Below, piece by piece: positions 23,561-31,753 of a DNA stretch of 48,634 nt (position 1 is the first letter of the stretch; every line of letters begins with the position of its first letter). Origin of the DNA: a virus; IMG/VR virus record IMGVR_UViG_3300037193_000509, positions 1 to 48,634 of that record, one strand, 5' to 3'. The position numbers and the translations under genes are program-made. The notes under the pieces are model-generated. The model did not search any database. It was not told the DNA's origin and saw nothing but the letters and a program-made list of their open reading frames with translations.

Positions 23561-25023
23561 CGAAAGCGATTAACAGTCTTATAGGCCCATCTAACCGCCA
23601 AATAGCGGCCATGCAGGCGCAGATGCAGCAGTCAGCGCAGCTATATATCAATCAGTGGCTGGAACAGCGGGTAAACTGGTTTCCGCAAGCCCCGATATAT
23701 CCGCATATTGACCAATCCGAGGCGGTTACAGAGGGTTACGCAAGTAATGCGGATGTTTACTCGATCATCTCCCGCAAGTCGCAAATGGCGGCCTCTATTC
23801 CGTTTTACGTGTATAAGGTCAAAGGGGCTGAGGGAAAGAAAATGCTGCGGGAGTATAAAACCCTGATGGGTGGTGAGCGGCTAACGGAAAGAGCCCTACA
23901 GCGGGCGGCATTCCTGAAAGTAAAGGCCCTGGAAGAGGTAGCCGAAGACAACCCGCTCAATCAGCTGCTGCAGAACCCAAACCCGGAGGAATCGCAGGCT
24001 GAATTCCTTGAAAAGTGTTACGGGTTCCTGGATATTACCGGGAATGCCTATATCTACAAAGAACGCCTCTCAATGGGGGCTAATGAGGGGAAGGTAAAGT
24101 ACATCCAAACCCTTCCCTCTCAGTTTATGAAGATCGTTCCTGACGGTACCGCCCCCACGTTGGGCATCGCCGGTTACATTATGTTCCTATGGGGAGAATA
24201 CGGCATCAAGAAAGAGAATGTTATCCACCTAAAATACTTTAATCCGGACTACCAGCCGGACGGATCACACCTATATGGCATGCCGCCACTACAGGCAGGG
24301 GCTAAGACCCTAGCCCGGTCAAACAGCGCGGTAGACAGTTCGACAGCTCAGTTCCAGCACGGAGGCCCGGCGGGGTTTGTTTATAACGAATCTATAGCGC
24401 CAGACGAATCCAACGCCGGACAGGTAGGTAAAATGAAAAAACTGTGGAATAACGAGCTGGAAGGCGACCGGAACCGGGGCAAGGTCTTTTTTTCCGCTGG
24501 CAAGCTGGGGTACATACAAACCGGCCTTTCCCCGGTGGATCTCAAAATCCTGGAATCTGAAGTATATACCTTCCGCCAGCTGTGCCGGCTGTTCAAGATG
24601 CCCTCTGCGATCTTCAACGACAACGAACATTCTACCCTAGCTAATATGGAGCAATTCTACAAGGACGCCTATATTAACGGGGTGATGCCGATGGTCATTA
24701 AGATGAGGGATTCACTGAACAGCTTTTTACTTCCTGAGTTCGGCGAAAAGGGCGAATACTTCATAGATGCCGACTACTCCAATGTGGCTGTTCTTCAGCA
24801 GGACATGAAGGCTCTGGCTGAGATGTTAGAAACGGCCTGGTGGATTAACCCGGATGAGAAACGGGAAGCTATGAAGTACGGCGAGATGGGCACACCAGCC
24901 ATGCAGCAGATTTATATCAAATCCGGCTATCAGCTGATAGAAGATCTGAGTATGCCAGCGGAGGACATAAGTGGCGATGTGGAGGAATTAAATAAAGCGG
25001 GGTTGAATCCATATGGTAAATAA
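23545..25023 (+). CDS. Portal protein (HK97 family)
   Basis: The start is a GTG at 23545 (MGNLLTKAINSLIG), overlapping terL by 16 bases. The 492-aa protein shows portal-type features: YSIISRKSQMAASIPFYVYK, NPLNQLLQNPNPEESQAEFL, GNAYIYKER, HLKYFNPDYQPDG and FRQLCRLFKMPSAIFNDNEH, with a helical C-terminus. It forms the dodecameric DNA channel at the head vertex. The next gene, a glycosyltransferase, overlaps its end by 11 bases, a most unusual neighbour for a portal gene. Confidence 0.9.
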   Translation: MGNLLTKAINSLIGPSNRQIAAMQAQMQQSAQLYINQWLEQRVNWFPQAPIYPHIDQSEAVTEGYASNADVYSIISRKSQMAASIPFYVYKVKGAEGKKMLREYKTLMGGERLTERALQRAAFLKVKALEEVAEDNPLNQLLQNPNPEESQAEFLEKCYGFLDITGNAYIYKERLSMGANEGKVKYIQTLPSQFMKIVPDGTAPTLGIAGYIMFLWGEYGIKKENVIHLKYFNPDYQPDGSHLYGMPPLQAGAKTLARSNSAVDSSTAQFQHGGPAGFVYNESIAPDESNAGQVGKMKKLWNNELEGDRNRGKVFFSAGKLGYIQTGLSPVDLKILESEVYTFRQLCRLFKMPSAIFNDNEHSTLANMEQFYKDAYINGVMPMVIKMRDSLNSFLLPEFGEKGEYFIDADYSNVAVLQQDMKALAEMLETAWWINPDEKREAMKYGEMGTPAMQQIYIKSGYQLIEDLSMPAEDISGDVEELNKAGLNPYGK

Positions 25024-25981
25024 AATTGTCCCAATACTACGCCATGGCCCATCCTGTGACTATCACCGGGTGGTATTGCCGTTTAAGTACATAGGATACG
25101 ACACTCAGGCGAAGCCCATAGATTATCAAACGGCAGAGGTTATAGTCTTCAACCGCCTAGCACACGAACCACCCGAAAGGTTTTTCGCCAATCAGCGCAA
25201 GTTCGGGTTTAAGTACGTGGTAGACGTAGATGACTATTGGCACCTGTACCCGCATCACTATATATACGCCAACTGGCAGAAAGCCAGGTTTACAGAAAAG
25301 ATAGAGGCCTTTATCAAGGGGGCTAATATCGTAACCACCACCCATGCCGCACTTGCTATCAAGATAAGGCCACTGAACAAAAATGTTGTTATTATCCCGA
25401 ACGCGTTGCCGTTTGACCAGGACCAGTTTTCTGCGGCTCGCACTGAAGCTGGTCAGACAAGGTTTATTTATGCGGGCGGCAGTTCACATCTTCACGACTT
25501 CGAACAAGTAGCGCCGGCCATACGGGCAACAAAGGGTATAAAGTTTACCCTTGCGGGTATTGAGGCTAATGATCAATGGAATAAGATGCAGGCGCTTCTG
25601 CAGGGCTATAATTATGTTCGGCATTCATTCAAGCCCATTGGCGGCTACATGCAGGTGTATAATAACTCAGATGTGGCCCTGGGGCCGCTTCAGGGTAATG
25701 TATTCAATTCGTTAAAGAGCAATCTTAAGATGCTGGAAGCTGGGTGTAAGAACATGGCCTTTATCGCAAGCAAGGTCCACCCATATTTGAATGACCTGGA
25801 TAAGCGATATGTGATGTATGCGGAAACGGAGGCAGAATGGAGGGAGTTAATAGGCGAATGTATAAAAGACCCTGCATTAACCAGGGAGGCCGGATTACAG
25901 CTGGGAGAACACGTAAGAGAGCATTATGATTTGATCAAGGTAAACGAAATACGGCGCCAGGTTTATGAAAGTTTACTATAG
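25013..25981 (+). CDS. Glycosyltransferase (GT-B/GT4-like)
   Basis: The 322-aa protein starts IVPILRHGPSCDYHRVVLPF, then KYVVDVDDYWHLYPHHYIYA (an acceptor-side loop seen in GT4-like enzymes), TTTHAALAIKIRP, VVIIPNALPFDQDQF, FIYAGGSSHLHDFE, and a second domain with SDVALGPLQGNVFNSLKSNL and KMLEAGCKNMAFIASKVHPYL, which resembles the nucleotide-sugar end of GT-B folds. It transfers a sugar to an unknown acceptor. Overlap with portal (11 bases) and the next transferase (17 bases) shows co-expression with the head genes. Confidence 0.75.
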   Translation: MVNKIVPILRHGPSCDYHRVVLPFKYIGYDTQAKPIDYQTAEVIVFNRLAHEPPERFFANQRKFGFKYVVDVDDYWHLYPHHYIYANWQKARFTEKIEAFIKGANIVTTTHAALAIKIRPLNKNVVIIPNALPFDQDQFSAARTEAGQTRFIYAGGSSHLHDFEQVAPAIRATKGIKFTLAGIEANDQWNKMQALLQGYNYVRHSFKPIGGYMQVYNNSDVALGPLQGNVFNSLKSNLKMLEAGCKNMAFIASKVHPYLNDLDKRYVMYAETEAEWRELIGECIKDPALTREAGLQLGEHVREHYDLIKVNEIRRQVYESLL

Positions 25982-26498
25982 CAATCCGTATGCAAGGGAT
26001 AAGAATATAGGCAGAGCGTTAAATGAGTTTTGCGCTATGGTTCCAGGGGATTCCTGGATCGTTCTTCAGGATGGGGATATAATGTATCTGACAGACTTTT
26101 GGGGCGCTCAAATAGAAGATATCATATCAAAGAACGGGGATTATGACCTAATAGGATGCATGACCAACCGGTTAAGGAATACGCACCAGTTACATGAAGG
26201 AAGGGTATCTGAAGATACAGACATTATGAACCATATGAAGATAGCTGAACATCTGCATAAAGAACATTATGACGCTGTAGAGCAGACATTTAAACCTATC
26301 GCCGGAATGTTTATGCTCTTCCCAAAGAAGACATGGGCGAGTATCCGGTTCCGGGAGAATACGCCAGCTTTCGATACCTTTTTCAGTAAACAGTTGATCG
26401 CCAATGGCGGTAAAGTAGGCATAGCGAAGGGGTTGTATATCTTCCATAAGTACCGGCTTGGCAAACCAGATATTAAAAACGATAAACATTTAAGATGA
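25965..26498 (+). CDS. Glycosyltransferase, GT-A-like (short)
   Basis: The 177-aa protein has VPGDSWIVLQDGDIMYL (DGD at about residues 37-39, a DxD metal motif), DLIGCMTNRLRNTHQL, KPIAGMFMLFPKKTWASIRF and HKYRLGKPD. The latter two parts are usual for the acceptor half of a GT2-type enzyme, but the N-terminal nucleotide-binding strand is short. It may be a compact GT-A enzyme. It overlaps its neighbours by 17 and 4 bases. Confidence 0.65.
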   Translation: MKVYYSNPYARDKNIGRALNEFCAMVPGDSWIVLQDGDIMYLTDFWGAQIEDIISKNGDYDLIGCMTNRLRNTHQLHEGRVSEDTDIMNHMKIAEHLHKEHYDAVEQTFKPIAGMFMLFPKKTWASIRFRENTPAFDTFFSKQLIANGGKVGIAKGLYIFHKYRLGKPDIKNDKHLR

Positions 26499-27283
26499 GT
26501 TTAATAGCTATGGCGGTATTCGACACCAAGGAGAATAACCGTACCTGGATGACAGCAGAGACGCTTAAGTCGTTAGCGCTAAGGGTAGACTTCACTAAGC
26601 ACCGTTTGTTTGTTATTGATAATGGCTCCTGTGAAGAAACGAAGCAGTTATTATCATGTTACAGCGAAATCCGACCCGTAACGGTAATAACCAATGAGAC
26701 TAATATAGGCACCGCCAATGCCATCAATCGGGCCTGGGCGCAACGTATGCCCGGGGAACACCTGATCAAGATGGATAATGACGTGGTTATTCATCAAGAA
26801 GGATGGGTGGATCTGCTGGAAGAAGTTATAGCCCGCATGGAGAGCACCGAAACTCCCGCCGGTATAGTCGGACTAAAGCGCAAAGACTGTATAGAATCGC
26901 CAAACAGAGAAGCCGGGGACTTTTACCACAGTGAATTGGTTATGACCCCGGCGCCGCTCGGGCATAAATGGATTGTGGCAGAAAAGGTCAATCATGTGAT
27001 GGGTACCTGTCAAATGTACAACCACAAGCTGATAGATAAGATTGGCGGGCTATATCAAATGCAGGGGCTATACGGGTTTGATGATGCCCTAGCTGCTATA
27101 CGCTGCCAGATAGCCGGATTTCATAACTATTTCGTCCCTGAGGTGGTGATCGATCATATAGACCCGGGAGATACCGGTTATCAAAAGTGGAAAGAGGGCT
27201 ACGCTGGGGAGCGCATGAAAGAATACAACGACCTCAGGGAGCAATATTTAACCGGTAAGACATCAATCTATCACCCGCTATGA
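26495..27283 (+). CDS. Glycosyltransferase family 2
   Basis: Classical GT2: HRLFVIDNGSCEETKQLL, NETNIGTANAINRAW (about 67-81), IKMDNDVVIHQEGWVDLLEE (DND at 94-96, the DxD motif), GIVGLKRKDC, NHVMGTCQMYNHKLIDKIGG, and LYGFDDALAAIRCQIAG. It is full length (262 aa) for a soluble GT2. It needs a nucleotide-sugar and metal. ATGA overlaps on both sides place it in the cassette. Confidence 0.8.
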   Translation: MSLIAMAVFDTKENNRTWMTAETLKSLALRVDFTKHRLFVIDNGSCEETKQLLSCYSEIRPVTVITNETNIGTANAINRAWAQRMPGEHLIKMDNDVVIHQEGWVDLLEEVIARMESTETPAGIVGLKRKDCIESPNREAGDFYHSELVMTPAPLGHKWIVAEKVNHVMGTCQMYNHKLIDKIGGLYQMQGLYGFDDALAAIRCQIAGFHNYFVPEVVIDHIDPGDTGYQKWKEGYAGERMKEYNDLREQYLTGKTSIYHPL

Positions 27284-27933
27284 GAGTGAAATTGATAGCC
27301 ACGGCCACAGACCTAAGCCATCAGGGGTTGCAAATGCTAAAGAAATCCCTTGATCTGTTCGGCTGGGATTACGAAATATTAACCGGAAAGTATCTGGCGT
27401 ATGGGTCAAAGATGGTGAATGCATATAATTACGCAAAACAAACCGATTGCACTCACCTGTTTATAGTTGATGGATATGATATTGTTGTTCTGGGCACCAT
27501 GGGCGAGGCGCTACAGAAAGTAGGGCATCTTGATTGCATACTATTTAACAGCGAAAAAGGTTGCTGGCCCTATCCGGAATGGGCCGAAAGATACCCTGCG
27601 GTAAATTCAGATTGGAAATATCTTAACGGTGGGGCATGCTTCGTAAAAACAGATCTATTTGTTAGGATGTTTGAGGGGAATCCTATTGACCATAAGGATA
27701 ACGACCAGGTTAATTTGGCAGATATTTACCTGAATAATCGCGACAGGTATAATATGAGACTAGACACCGGATGCGAGGCGTTTCAATCAATAGCTTTTGA
27801 GCGCCCTGGGGATTTCAAATATGAGGGTAACAGGCTCATAAATAGTAAGCTCAATACATTGCCGGTAATTATTCACGGAAATGGCAAAACTGATATGAGC
27901 CGCATCTATGCACTTATAAACAATCAGGTATGA
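27280..27933 (+). CDS. PLOD/procollagen-type glycosyltransferase
   Basis: The 217-aa protein has THLFIVDGYDIVVLG (DGYD at 64-67), CILFNSEKGCWPYPEW (about 86-101) and LNGGACFVKTDLFVRMF, the markers of PLOD-like and LPS-type glycosyltransferase domains (FSAE..CWP..). The later HGNGKTD matches the metal/UDP-binding HGN motif. It would use a UDP-sugar. The ATGA overlaps fix its place as the fourth transferase after the portal. Confidence 0.75.
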   Translation: MRVKLIATATDLSHQGLQMLKKSLDLFGWDYEILTGKYLAYGSKMVNAYNYAKQTDCTHLFIVDGYDIVVLGTMGEALQKVGHLDCILFNSEKGCWPYPEWAERYPAVNSDWKYLNGGACFVKTDLFVRMFEGNPIDHKDNDQVNLADIYLNNRDRYNMRLDTGCEAFQSIAFERPGDFKYEGNRLINSKLNTLPVIIHGNGKTDMSRIYALINNQV

Positions 27934-28637
27934 CATTAAATGACATTCGGGACAATTGGCACGACAGCCAGCAGGCGCATCGGCTACTAAATCAGGTGTT
28001 CATTAGTGCCGTAAATGATATACCCACCCTGAAGGCACACCGCGATTTTGTAGAGAATAATATTTGGGGCTTCGGAGAAAGGTCTTTCCACTGGATGCAC
28101 AAGCTAATAGTGGATGAAATGCCACAATCGTTTTCTTTCCTGGAAATAGGGGTATTCAAAGGGCAAGTACTGTCCTTATACCAGCTATTGGCCGATATGG
28201 CAGGCAAAACAGTGTTCCGTTACGGCGTTACGCCCCTTTCAACCGCCGGGGGCGTATGGGAATCCGACTACAGGAAAGACATTGAAGTAATTCACGATCA
28301 GCTTGACCTGTCAAAGGGTTATACTATCCTGGAAGGGTTTAGTACCGATCCTGCTATTATATGCCAAGCGCAGCAGTTACAAATCGACGTGCTTTATATC
28401 GATGGCGGCCATGATTATAAGACCGTAATCAATGACTTCACGCATTACCTGTCTATTCTAAAGCGAGGTGGCATATTGGTAGTAGATGATTGTTGCAATA
28501 ATATGAATCTGCCAAATGGATACTTTGCCGGTCATAAGGAAGTGACAGATGCGACAAATTTTATCATGGCTGGTAACCAGGATTACGAGTTCTTATTTAA
28601 TGTGGTTCATAATAAGGTTTGGAGGAAATTAAACTAA
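27930..28637 (+). CDS. SAM-dependent methyltransferase of the sugar cassette
   Basis: Methyltransf_24-type: SFLEIGVFKGQVLSLYQLLA (motif I), IDVLYIDGGHDYKTVINDF (about 150-168) and GGILVVDDCCNN. The IDGGHDY signature is typical of enzymes that O-methylate sugars or other small acceptors. Being fifth in a run of overlapping glycosyltransferases, it probably methylates the transferred glycan. It resembles in layout the methyltransferase at 19.7 kb but is not a close copy. Confidence 0.75.
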   Translation: MTLNDIRDNWHDSQQAHRLLNQVFISAVNDIPTLKAHRDFVENNIWGFGERSFHWMHKLIVDEMPQSFSFLEIGVFKGQVLSLYQLLADMAGKTVFRYGVTPLSTAGGVWESDYRKDIEVIHDQLDLSKGYTILEGFSTDPAIICQAQQLQIDVLYIDGGHDYKTVINDFTHYLSILKRGGILVVDDCCNNMNLPNGYFAGHKEVTDATNFIMAGNQDYEFLFNVVHNKVWRKLN

Positions 28638-28642
28638 GTACC

Positions 28643-28897
28643 ATGGCCATCAAACAAGACAAAGATTTCGAAGCTCACGGACGTTTTATGGTGGATCAAT
28701 TCGGATTGCATGTTGTTCCGGACCGCAAACGAAGTACAAAAACAGGCCTTGTAGTTACAATAAAACGGCGCTCAATGCCTGGTCGGCTAAAGCGGCTTCC
28801 AAAGTACATGGTAAAGAATTGGCAATTCTCCAAAGGCGCTCCGCTATTAGATCGCATTTCGTTTTGTTTTCATGCAGTCAAAACCCTCCTGCTATGA
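28643..28897 (+). CDS. Small basic protein (84 aa)
   Basis: The start at 28643 (MAIKQDKDFEAHGRFMVDQF) is chosen because the upstream part overlaps the methyltransferase end. Many Lys/Arg residues (RKRSTKTGLVVTIKRRSMPG) and a C-terminal hydrophobic stretch. No family. Its stop overlaps the next start (ATGA). Confidence 0.5.
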   Translation: MAIKQDKDFEAHGRFMVDQFGLHVVPDRKRSTKTGLVVTIKRRSMPGRLKRLPKYMVKNWQFSKGAPLLDRISFCFHAVKTLLL

Positions 28898-29046
28898 ATA
28901 TAAAAACCATCCTTGACAAGGCCCTGCCCATTACCCCAGGAGATAAGGGCTGCCGGTTTAAGCTGGAAGCAAAGAATAAGCTACGGGCTGAAGTGCAGAG
29001 AATGATTGAGCAGCTGATAAGTGAGAAAGTAAAAAGCCCATCCTAA
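28894..29046 (+). CDS. Small helical protein (50 aa)
   Basis: The ATG at 28894 overlaps the preceding stop. MNIKTILDKALPITPGDKGC then LRAEVQRMIEQLISEKVKS: basic and helical, possibly a DNA-binding or scaffolding helper. The larger frame upstream of it is antisense-like. Last gene before the next promoter. Confidence 0.5.
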   Translation: MNIKTILDKALPITPGDKGCRFKLEAKNKLRAEVQRMIEQLISEKVKSPS

Positions 29047-29114
29047 AAAGGACAGGCTATGTCATTTGGACAAATCGTCATTTACCACTTCATTCGCAAT
29101 CAAAGATAATTTAT

Positions 29115-29148
29115 ATTTTGGTATGTTCATACCAAAATAGTATTTTAG
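29115..29148 (+). promoter_or_regulatory. Late promoter P2 with TTTTGGTAT palindrome
   Basis: ATTTTGGTAT (29115-29124) and ATACCAAAAT (29129-29138) form a perfect 10-bp inverted repeat with 4 bases between. TTTG at 29117-29120 is 20 bases from TATTTTAG (29141-29148), one mismatch from TAnnTTTG. The palindrome overlaps the -33 box and spacer, so a regulator could act here. Confidence 0.6.
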
Positions 29149-29244
29149 CTAATCAGTTTGACTTCCGGTAGCGGATGGCGGGTTAACATAGAGTGCATTT
29201 GGTGGCTACCGGATTTCTTTTAATCCTGGTGGCTTTTTTATTTT

Positions 29245-29430
29245 ATGTCAAACGATAAAAAATATCCGGTAGAGCTTATTGAATCAGAACGCGGCTGGGG
29301 GCAACGCTTGGACGAGACAAAAGAGTTTGATACAGAAGGAGAGGCGCTGGAATATATAAAGCAGTTCAACGCAAAGAACAACCTTACATATGTTCCAGAT
29401 TGGTACATGTATGCCAGACAAGCATGGTAA
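29245..29430 (+). CDS. Small hypothetical protein (61 aa)
   Basis: MSNDKKYPVELIESERGWGQ, then EGEALEYIKQFNAKNNL. Typical of short Bacteroidota phage proteins with a WG..L.E.K.FDT.GEA pattern. No known role. First gene after promoter P2. Confidence 0.6.
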   Translation: MSNDKKYPVELIESERGWGQRLDETKEFDTEGEALEYIKQFNAKNNLTYVPDWYMYARQAW

Positions 29431-29442
29431 AGATAATATAAT

Positions 29443-29520
29443 GTAGACATAGCTCATTTGGTAGAGCGTCAGATTTTGGATCTGAAGGTAGCGGGTTCGA
29501 TCCCCGCCATCCTGTCAACA
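29443..29520 (+). tRNA. tRNA-Gln(TTG)-like, irregular acceptor/T-arm
   Basis: D-arm GCTC-ATTTGGTA-GAGC, anticodon arm TCAGA-TTTTGGA-TCTGA (anticodon TTG, codon CAA) and T-arm GCGGG-TTCGATC-CCCGC are all good. The acceptor GTAGACA/TGTCAAC pairs 6 of 7, but five extra bases (CATCC) lie between the T-stem and the 3' acceptor strand. It may be a degraded or specialised tRNA. No CCA is encoded. Confidence 0.5.
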
Positions 29521-29530
29521 GTGAAACTAT

Positions 29531-29725
29531 ATGAGATGCGGTAAGGTGCCATTTTTGAGCCGTAAGGCGGCAAAGGAAGAAATGAAGGTGATCAACCATC
29601 ACCACAAGACAGATAAGACGATCAAAGACGTGTATTACTGCGATGATTGCTCAGCGTGGCATCTTACCTCCATGAACAAGAAAAAGAGCCGGGATTTCCG
29701 GCGGAATCAAAATAAGAGAGCTTAA
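29531..29725 (+). CDS. Small zinc-ribbon-like protein (64 aa)
   Basis: MRCGKVPFLSRKAAKEEMKV and VYYCDDCSAWHLTS. The C-x2-C with WHLTS and the early Cys match short phage proteins that copy part of a zinc ribbon. Very basic end (KKKSRDFRRNQNKRA). Probably binds nucleic acid. Confidence 0.65.
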   Translation: MRCGKVPFLSRKAAKEEMKVINHHHKTDKTIKDVYYCDDCSAWHLTSMNKKKSRDFRRNQNKRA

Positions 29726-29734
29726 AACGTCTAT

Positions 29735-29983
29735 ATGAAGAAAGTACTTGTATTACTATTAGTAACTATATGCTTATATGCCTGTACAGGTAATAAAGAG
29801 CATATAAAGGAAATACTCAAAGCAGATGGCTGTCACCAAATCGAGCTAACCGGATACGATCTTCTGGGTTGCTCCGATGGAGATACATATTCCTGCGGAT
29901 TCAAGGCGGTTAAGAATGGAATTAGAGTCAAGGGGGTGGTGTGTTCGGGTATTTGGAAGGGGTCAACTATTCGTTACTACTAA
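29735..29983 (+). CDS. Small lipoprotein (82 aa)
   Basis: MKKVLVLLLVTICLYACTGN is a lipoprotein signal with Cys at 17 as the lipidation residue. The mature part holds four Cys (GC, GC, SC, VC), which could form disulfides in the periplasm. CSDGDTYSCGFKAVKNGIRV follows. A phage-encoded lipoprotein next to membrane proteins suggests superinfection exclusion or envelope alteration; no homologue is recognised. Confidence 0.7.
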   Translation: MKKVLVLLLVTICLYACTGNKEHIKEILKADGCHQIELTGYDLLGCSDGDTYSCGFKAVKNGIRVKGVVCSGIWKGSTIRYY

Positions 29984-29993
29984 ATTTCCACAT

Positions 29994-30539
29994 ATGAAGA
30001 AATCAGCAATTATCATTTCACTTCTGTTAGTCCCGCTCATTACCGGTATCGGGATGTTCATTTCTTACTCTAATTCAGAGGTCAAGCTACGGAACCGCTT
30101 CACTCAGAAGTACAGTGAGCGCACCGCCTTCTACGATAAGATGTGGAAGACCCTGAGCCAGAAAGGCCAGATAGCCTTAAAGAATGATTCATCCTTCCGG
30201 CAGAACATCGACATTATCATGCAGGGGCGTAAAGACGCTCCGGATCTGGTTATGAAGTGGATTACCGAAACCAACCCTAACGCCAATTATTCTGAAGTTT
30301 CAGCGCTGTACAAAGACCTGAGCCGGTCAGTTGAAGCAGAGCGGGAGGGATTCTTTAATCAGGAGAAAATGTTGCAGGATCTGAAGCTTGAACATGATAA
30401 CCTGCTGGATGTGTTCCCATCCTCTGTGGTCCTTTCCATGATGGGCAAGAATAAACATATCGAATACAAGCCTATAACATCTACCATAACAGACGCAGTA
30501 ATCACTGCTGGAAAGGATGACAATGTAAAAATATTTTGA
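29994..30539 (+). CDS. LemA-like membrane protein (181 aa)
   Basis: The start at 29994 gives one N-terminal span (IIISLLLVPLITGIGMFIS). It continues with SEVKLRNRFTQKYSERTAFY and a long helical body, then KPITSTITDAVITAGKDDNV, in the order of LemA proteins (Y...V.LRNRV...). LemA proteins expose a helical domain at the membrane; their role is poorly known. It precedes a large Cys-rich membrane protein, a pairing also seen in other large phages. Confidence 0.65.
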   Translation: MKKSAIIISLLLVPLITGIGMFISYSNSEVKLRNRFTQKYSERTAFYDKMWKTLSQKGQIALKNDSSFRQNIDIIMQGRKDAPDLVMKWITETNPNANYSEVSALYKDLSRSVEAEREGFFNQEKMLQDLKLEHDNLLDVFPSSVVLSMMGKNKHIEYKPITSTITDAVITAGKDDNVKIF

Positions 30540-30541
30540 CC

Positions 30542-31753
30542 ATGGGAGTGGAATGGTTCGCTTTGGTGGTGCCGGTTCTGTGCTGTGTGATTATGCTTTT
30601 GTTGTTCAGGAAGAAAATAGTGTGGTGGGAACTGGCACTCCCTACAGCGGTGACAGCTGTAGTAATATTGCTCTTCAAGTGGGCGGCATTCCGTTATAAC
30701 ATCTATGACGTAGAATACAGGGGAAGTGTCATTGTTTCGGTCCGGTATTACGAATATTGGGAAACATGGGTGAGTCAAATGTGTACCCGGCAGGTGGCAT
30801 GTGGGGAGAATTGTAGTACGGATGCCAACGGAAACCGAACCTGCACCACTGTATACTGTACTGAATATTATGATTGCTCCTACTGTGACCATAATCCCGC
30901 CGAATGGTATGCCTACGACAACTACGGGAACAAATATCCGATCAGTGAAGCATATTACAATGAGCTGAAAGCCCGTTGGAAGGCTACACCTGAGTTCATA
31001 GAATTAAACAGGAGTATATCGCATCACGGCGGGTGTGGTAAAGACGGGGACGCCTACTCAATCGCTTGGGACGGCAATCCTCATAGTGCCGATGCCGCAG
31101 TAAGGGAACATTCCTACAAGAACTACGTGCAGGGCTCGCATTCCGCCTTCAAAATGCCCTACGTTTCAGATAAGGAGGCGAAAAAGCTGGGGCTTTACAA
31201 ATACCCTGAGCTATACCGACCATATAAACAACCCGCTATCTTAGGTCTGGATAGCCTTAAAATGGCTCAATCAGCTAAGGATAGCATACTGGCCCTATAC
31301 GAGTATTTCAACGGCTACTACGGCTCAGAAAAGCACGTAAAGATGTTTATCCTGCTATTCCCGGATAAGCCTATAGGAATTTCCTTCCAACAGGAATACT
31401 ATTGGGACGGCGGTAACGATAATGAGCTGGTGGTTGTCATTGGCTACGACAGTCGGACTAACCGTCTTTCTTGGGTTCGCCCTTTTGGCTGGGCGGATGA
31501 AAAGCGGGTATTTATCGATGTTCGGGAAGATATTATGGAGATCGGCGTACTGGACTTTTATCGGTTCTATCAGCCATTGGGGCAAGATATTGAAAAGTAT
31601 TGGAAGCCTAAAAATTTCCGTGACTTCAATTACCTACATGTTGATTTAAGCACAACGCAGCTTATTTGGCTATATATCCTAACGACTCTCGTTTCGGTGG
31701 GCGTATCGATCTATTGCGTTAAAAATCAGTTTGAATATGATCAAAGATACTGA
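30542..31753 (+). CDS. Cys-rich multi-span membrane protein (403 aa)
   Basis: Two N-terminal spans (WFALVVPVLCCVIMLLLF and ALPTAVTAVVILLFKW), then a 300-residue soluble domain with a Cys cluster (MCTRQVACGENCSTDANG, TTVYCTEYYDCSYCDHN), and a C-terminal span (LIWLYILTTLVSVGVSIY). The Cys-rich part should face the periplasm, where disulfides form. HHGGCGKDGDAYSIAWDGN and YPELYRPYKQPAIL are distinctive. I know such proteins only as conserved phage membrane proteins beside LemA-like genes; the role is unknown. Confidence 0.6.
   Translation: MGVEWFALVVPVLCCVIMLLLFRKKIVWWELALPTAVTAVVILLFKWAAFRYNIYDVEYRGSVIVSVRYYEYWETWVSQMCTRQVACGENCSTDANGNRTCTTVYCTEYYDCSYCDHNPAEWYAYDNYGNKYPISEAYYNELKARWKATPEFIELNRSISHHGGCGKDGDAYSIAWDGNPHSADAAVREHSYKNYVQGSHSAFKMPYVSDKEAKKLGLYKYPELYRPYKQPAILGLDSLKMAQSAKDSILALYEYFNGYYGSEKHVKMFILLFPDKPIGISFQQEYYWDGGNDNELVVVIGYDSRTNRLSWVRPFGWADEKRVFIDVREDIMEIGVLDFYRFYQPLGQDIEKYWKPKNFRDFNYLHVDLSTTQLIWLYILTTLVSVGVSIYCVKNQFEYDQRY

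Noticed and set aside
27930-28637. DNA methyltransferase
   Set aside because: IDGGHDY and lack of a target-recognition part fit small-molecule or sugar O-methyltransferases, not DNA enzymes.
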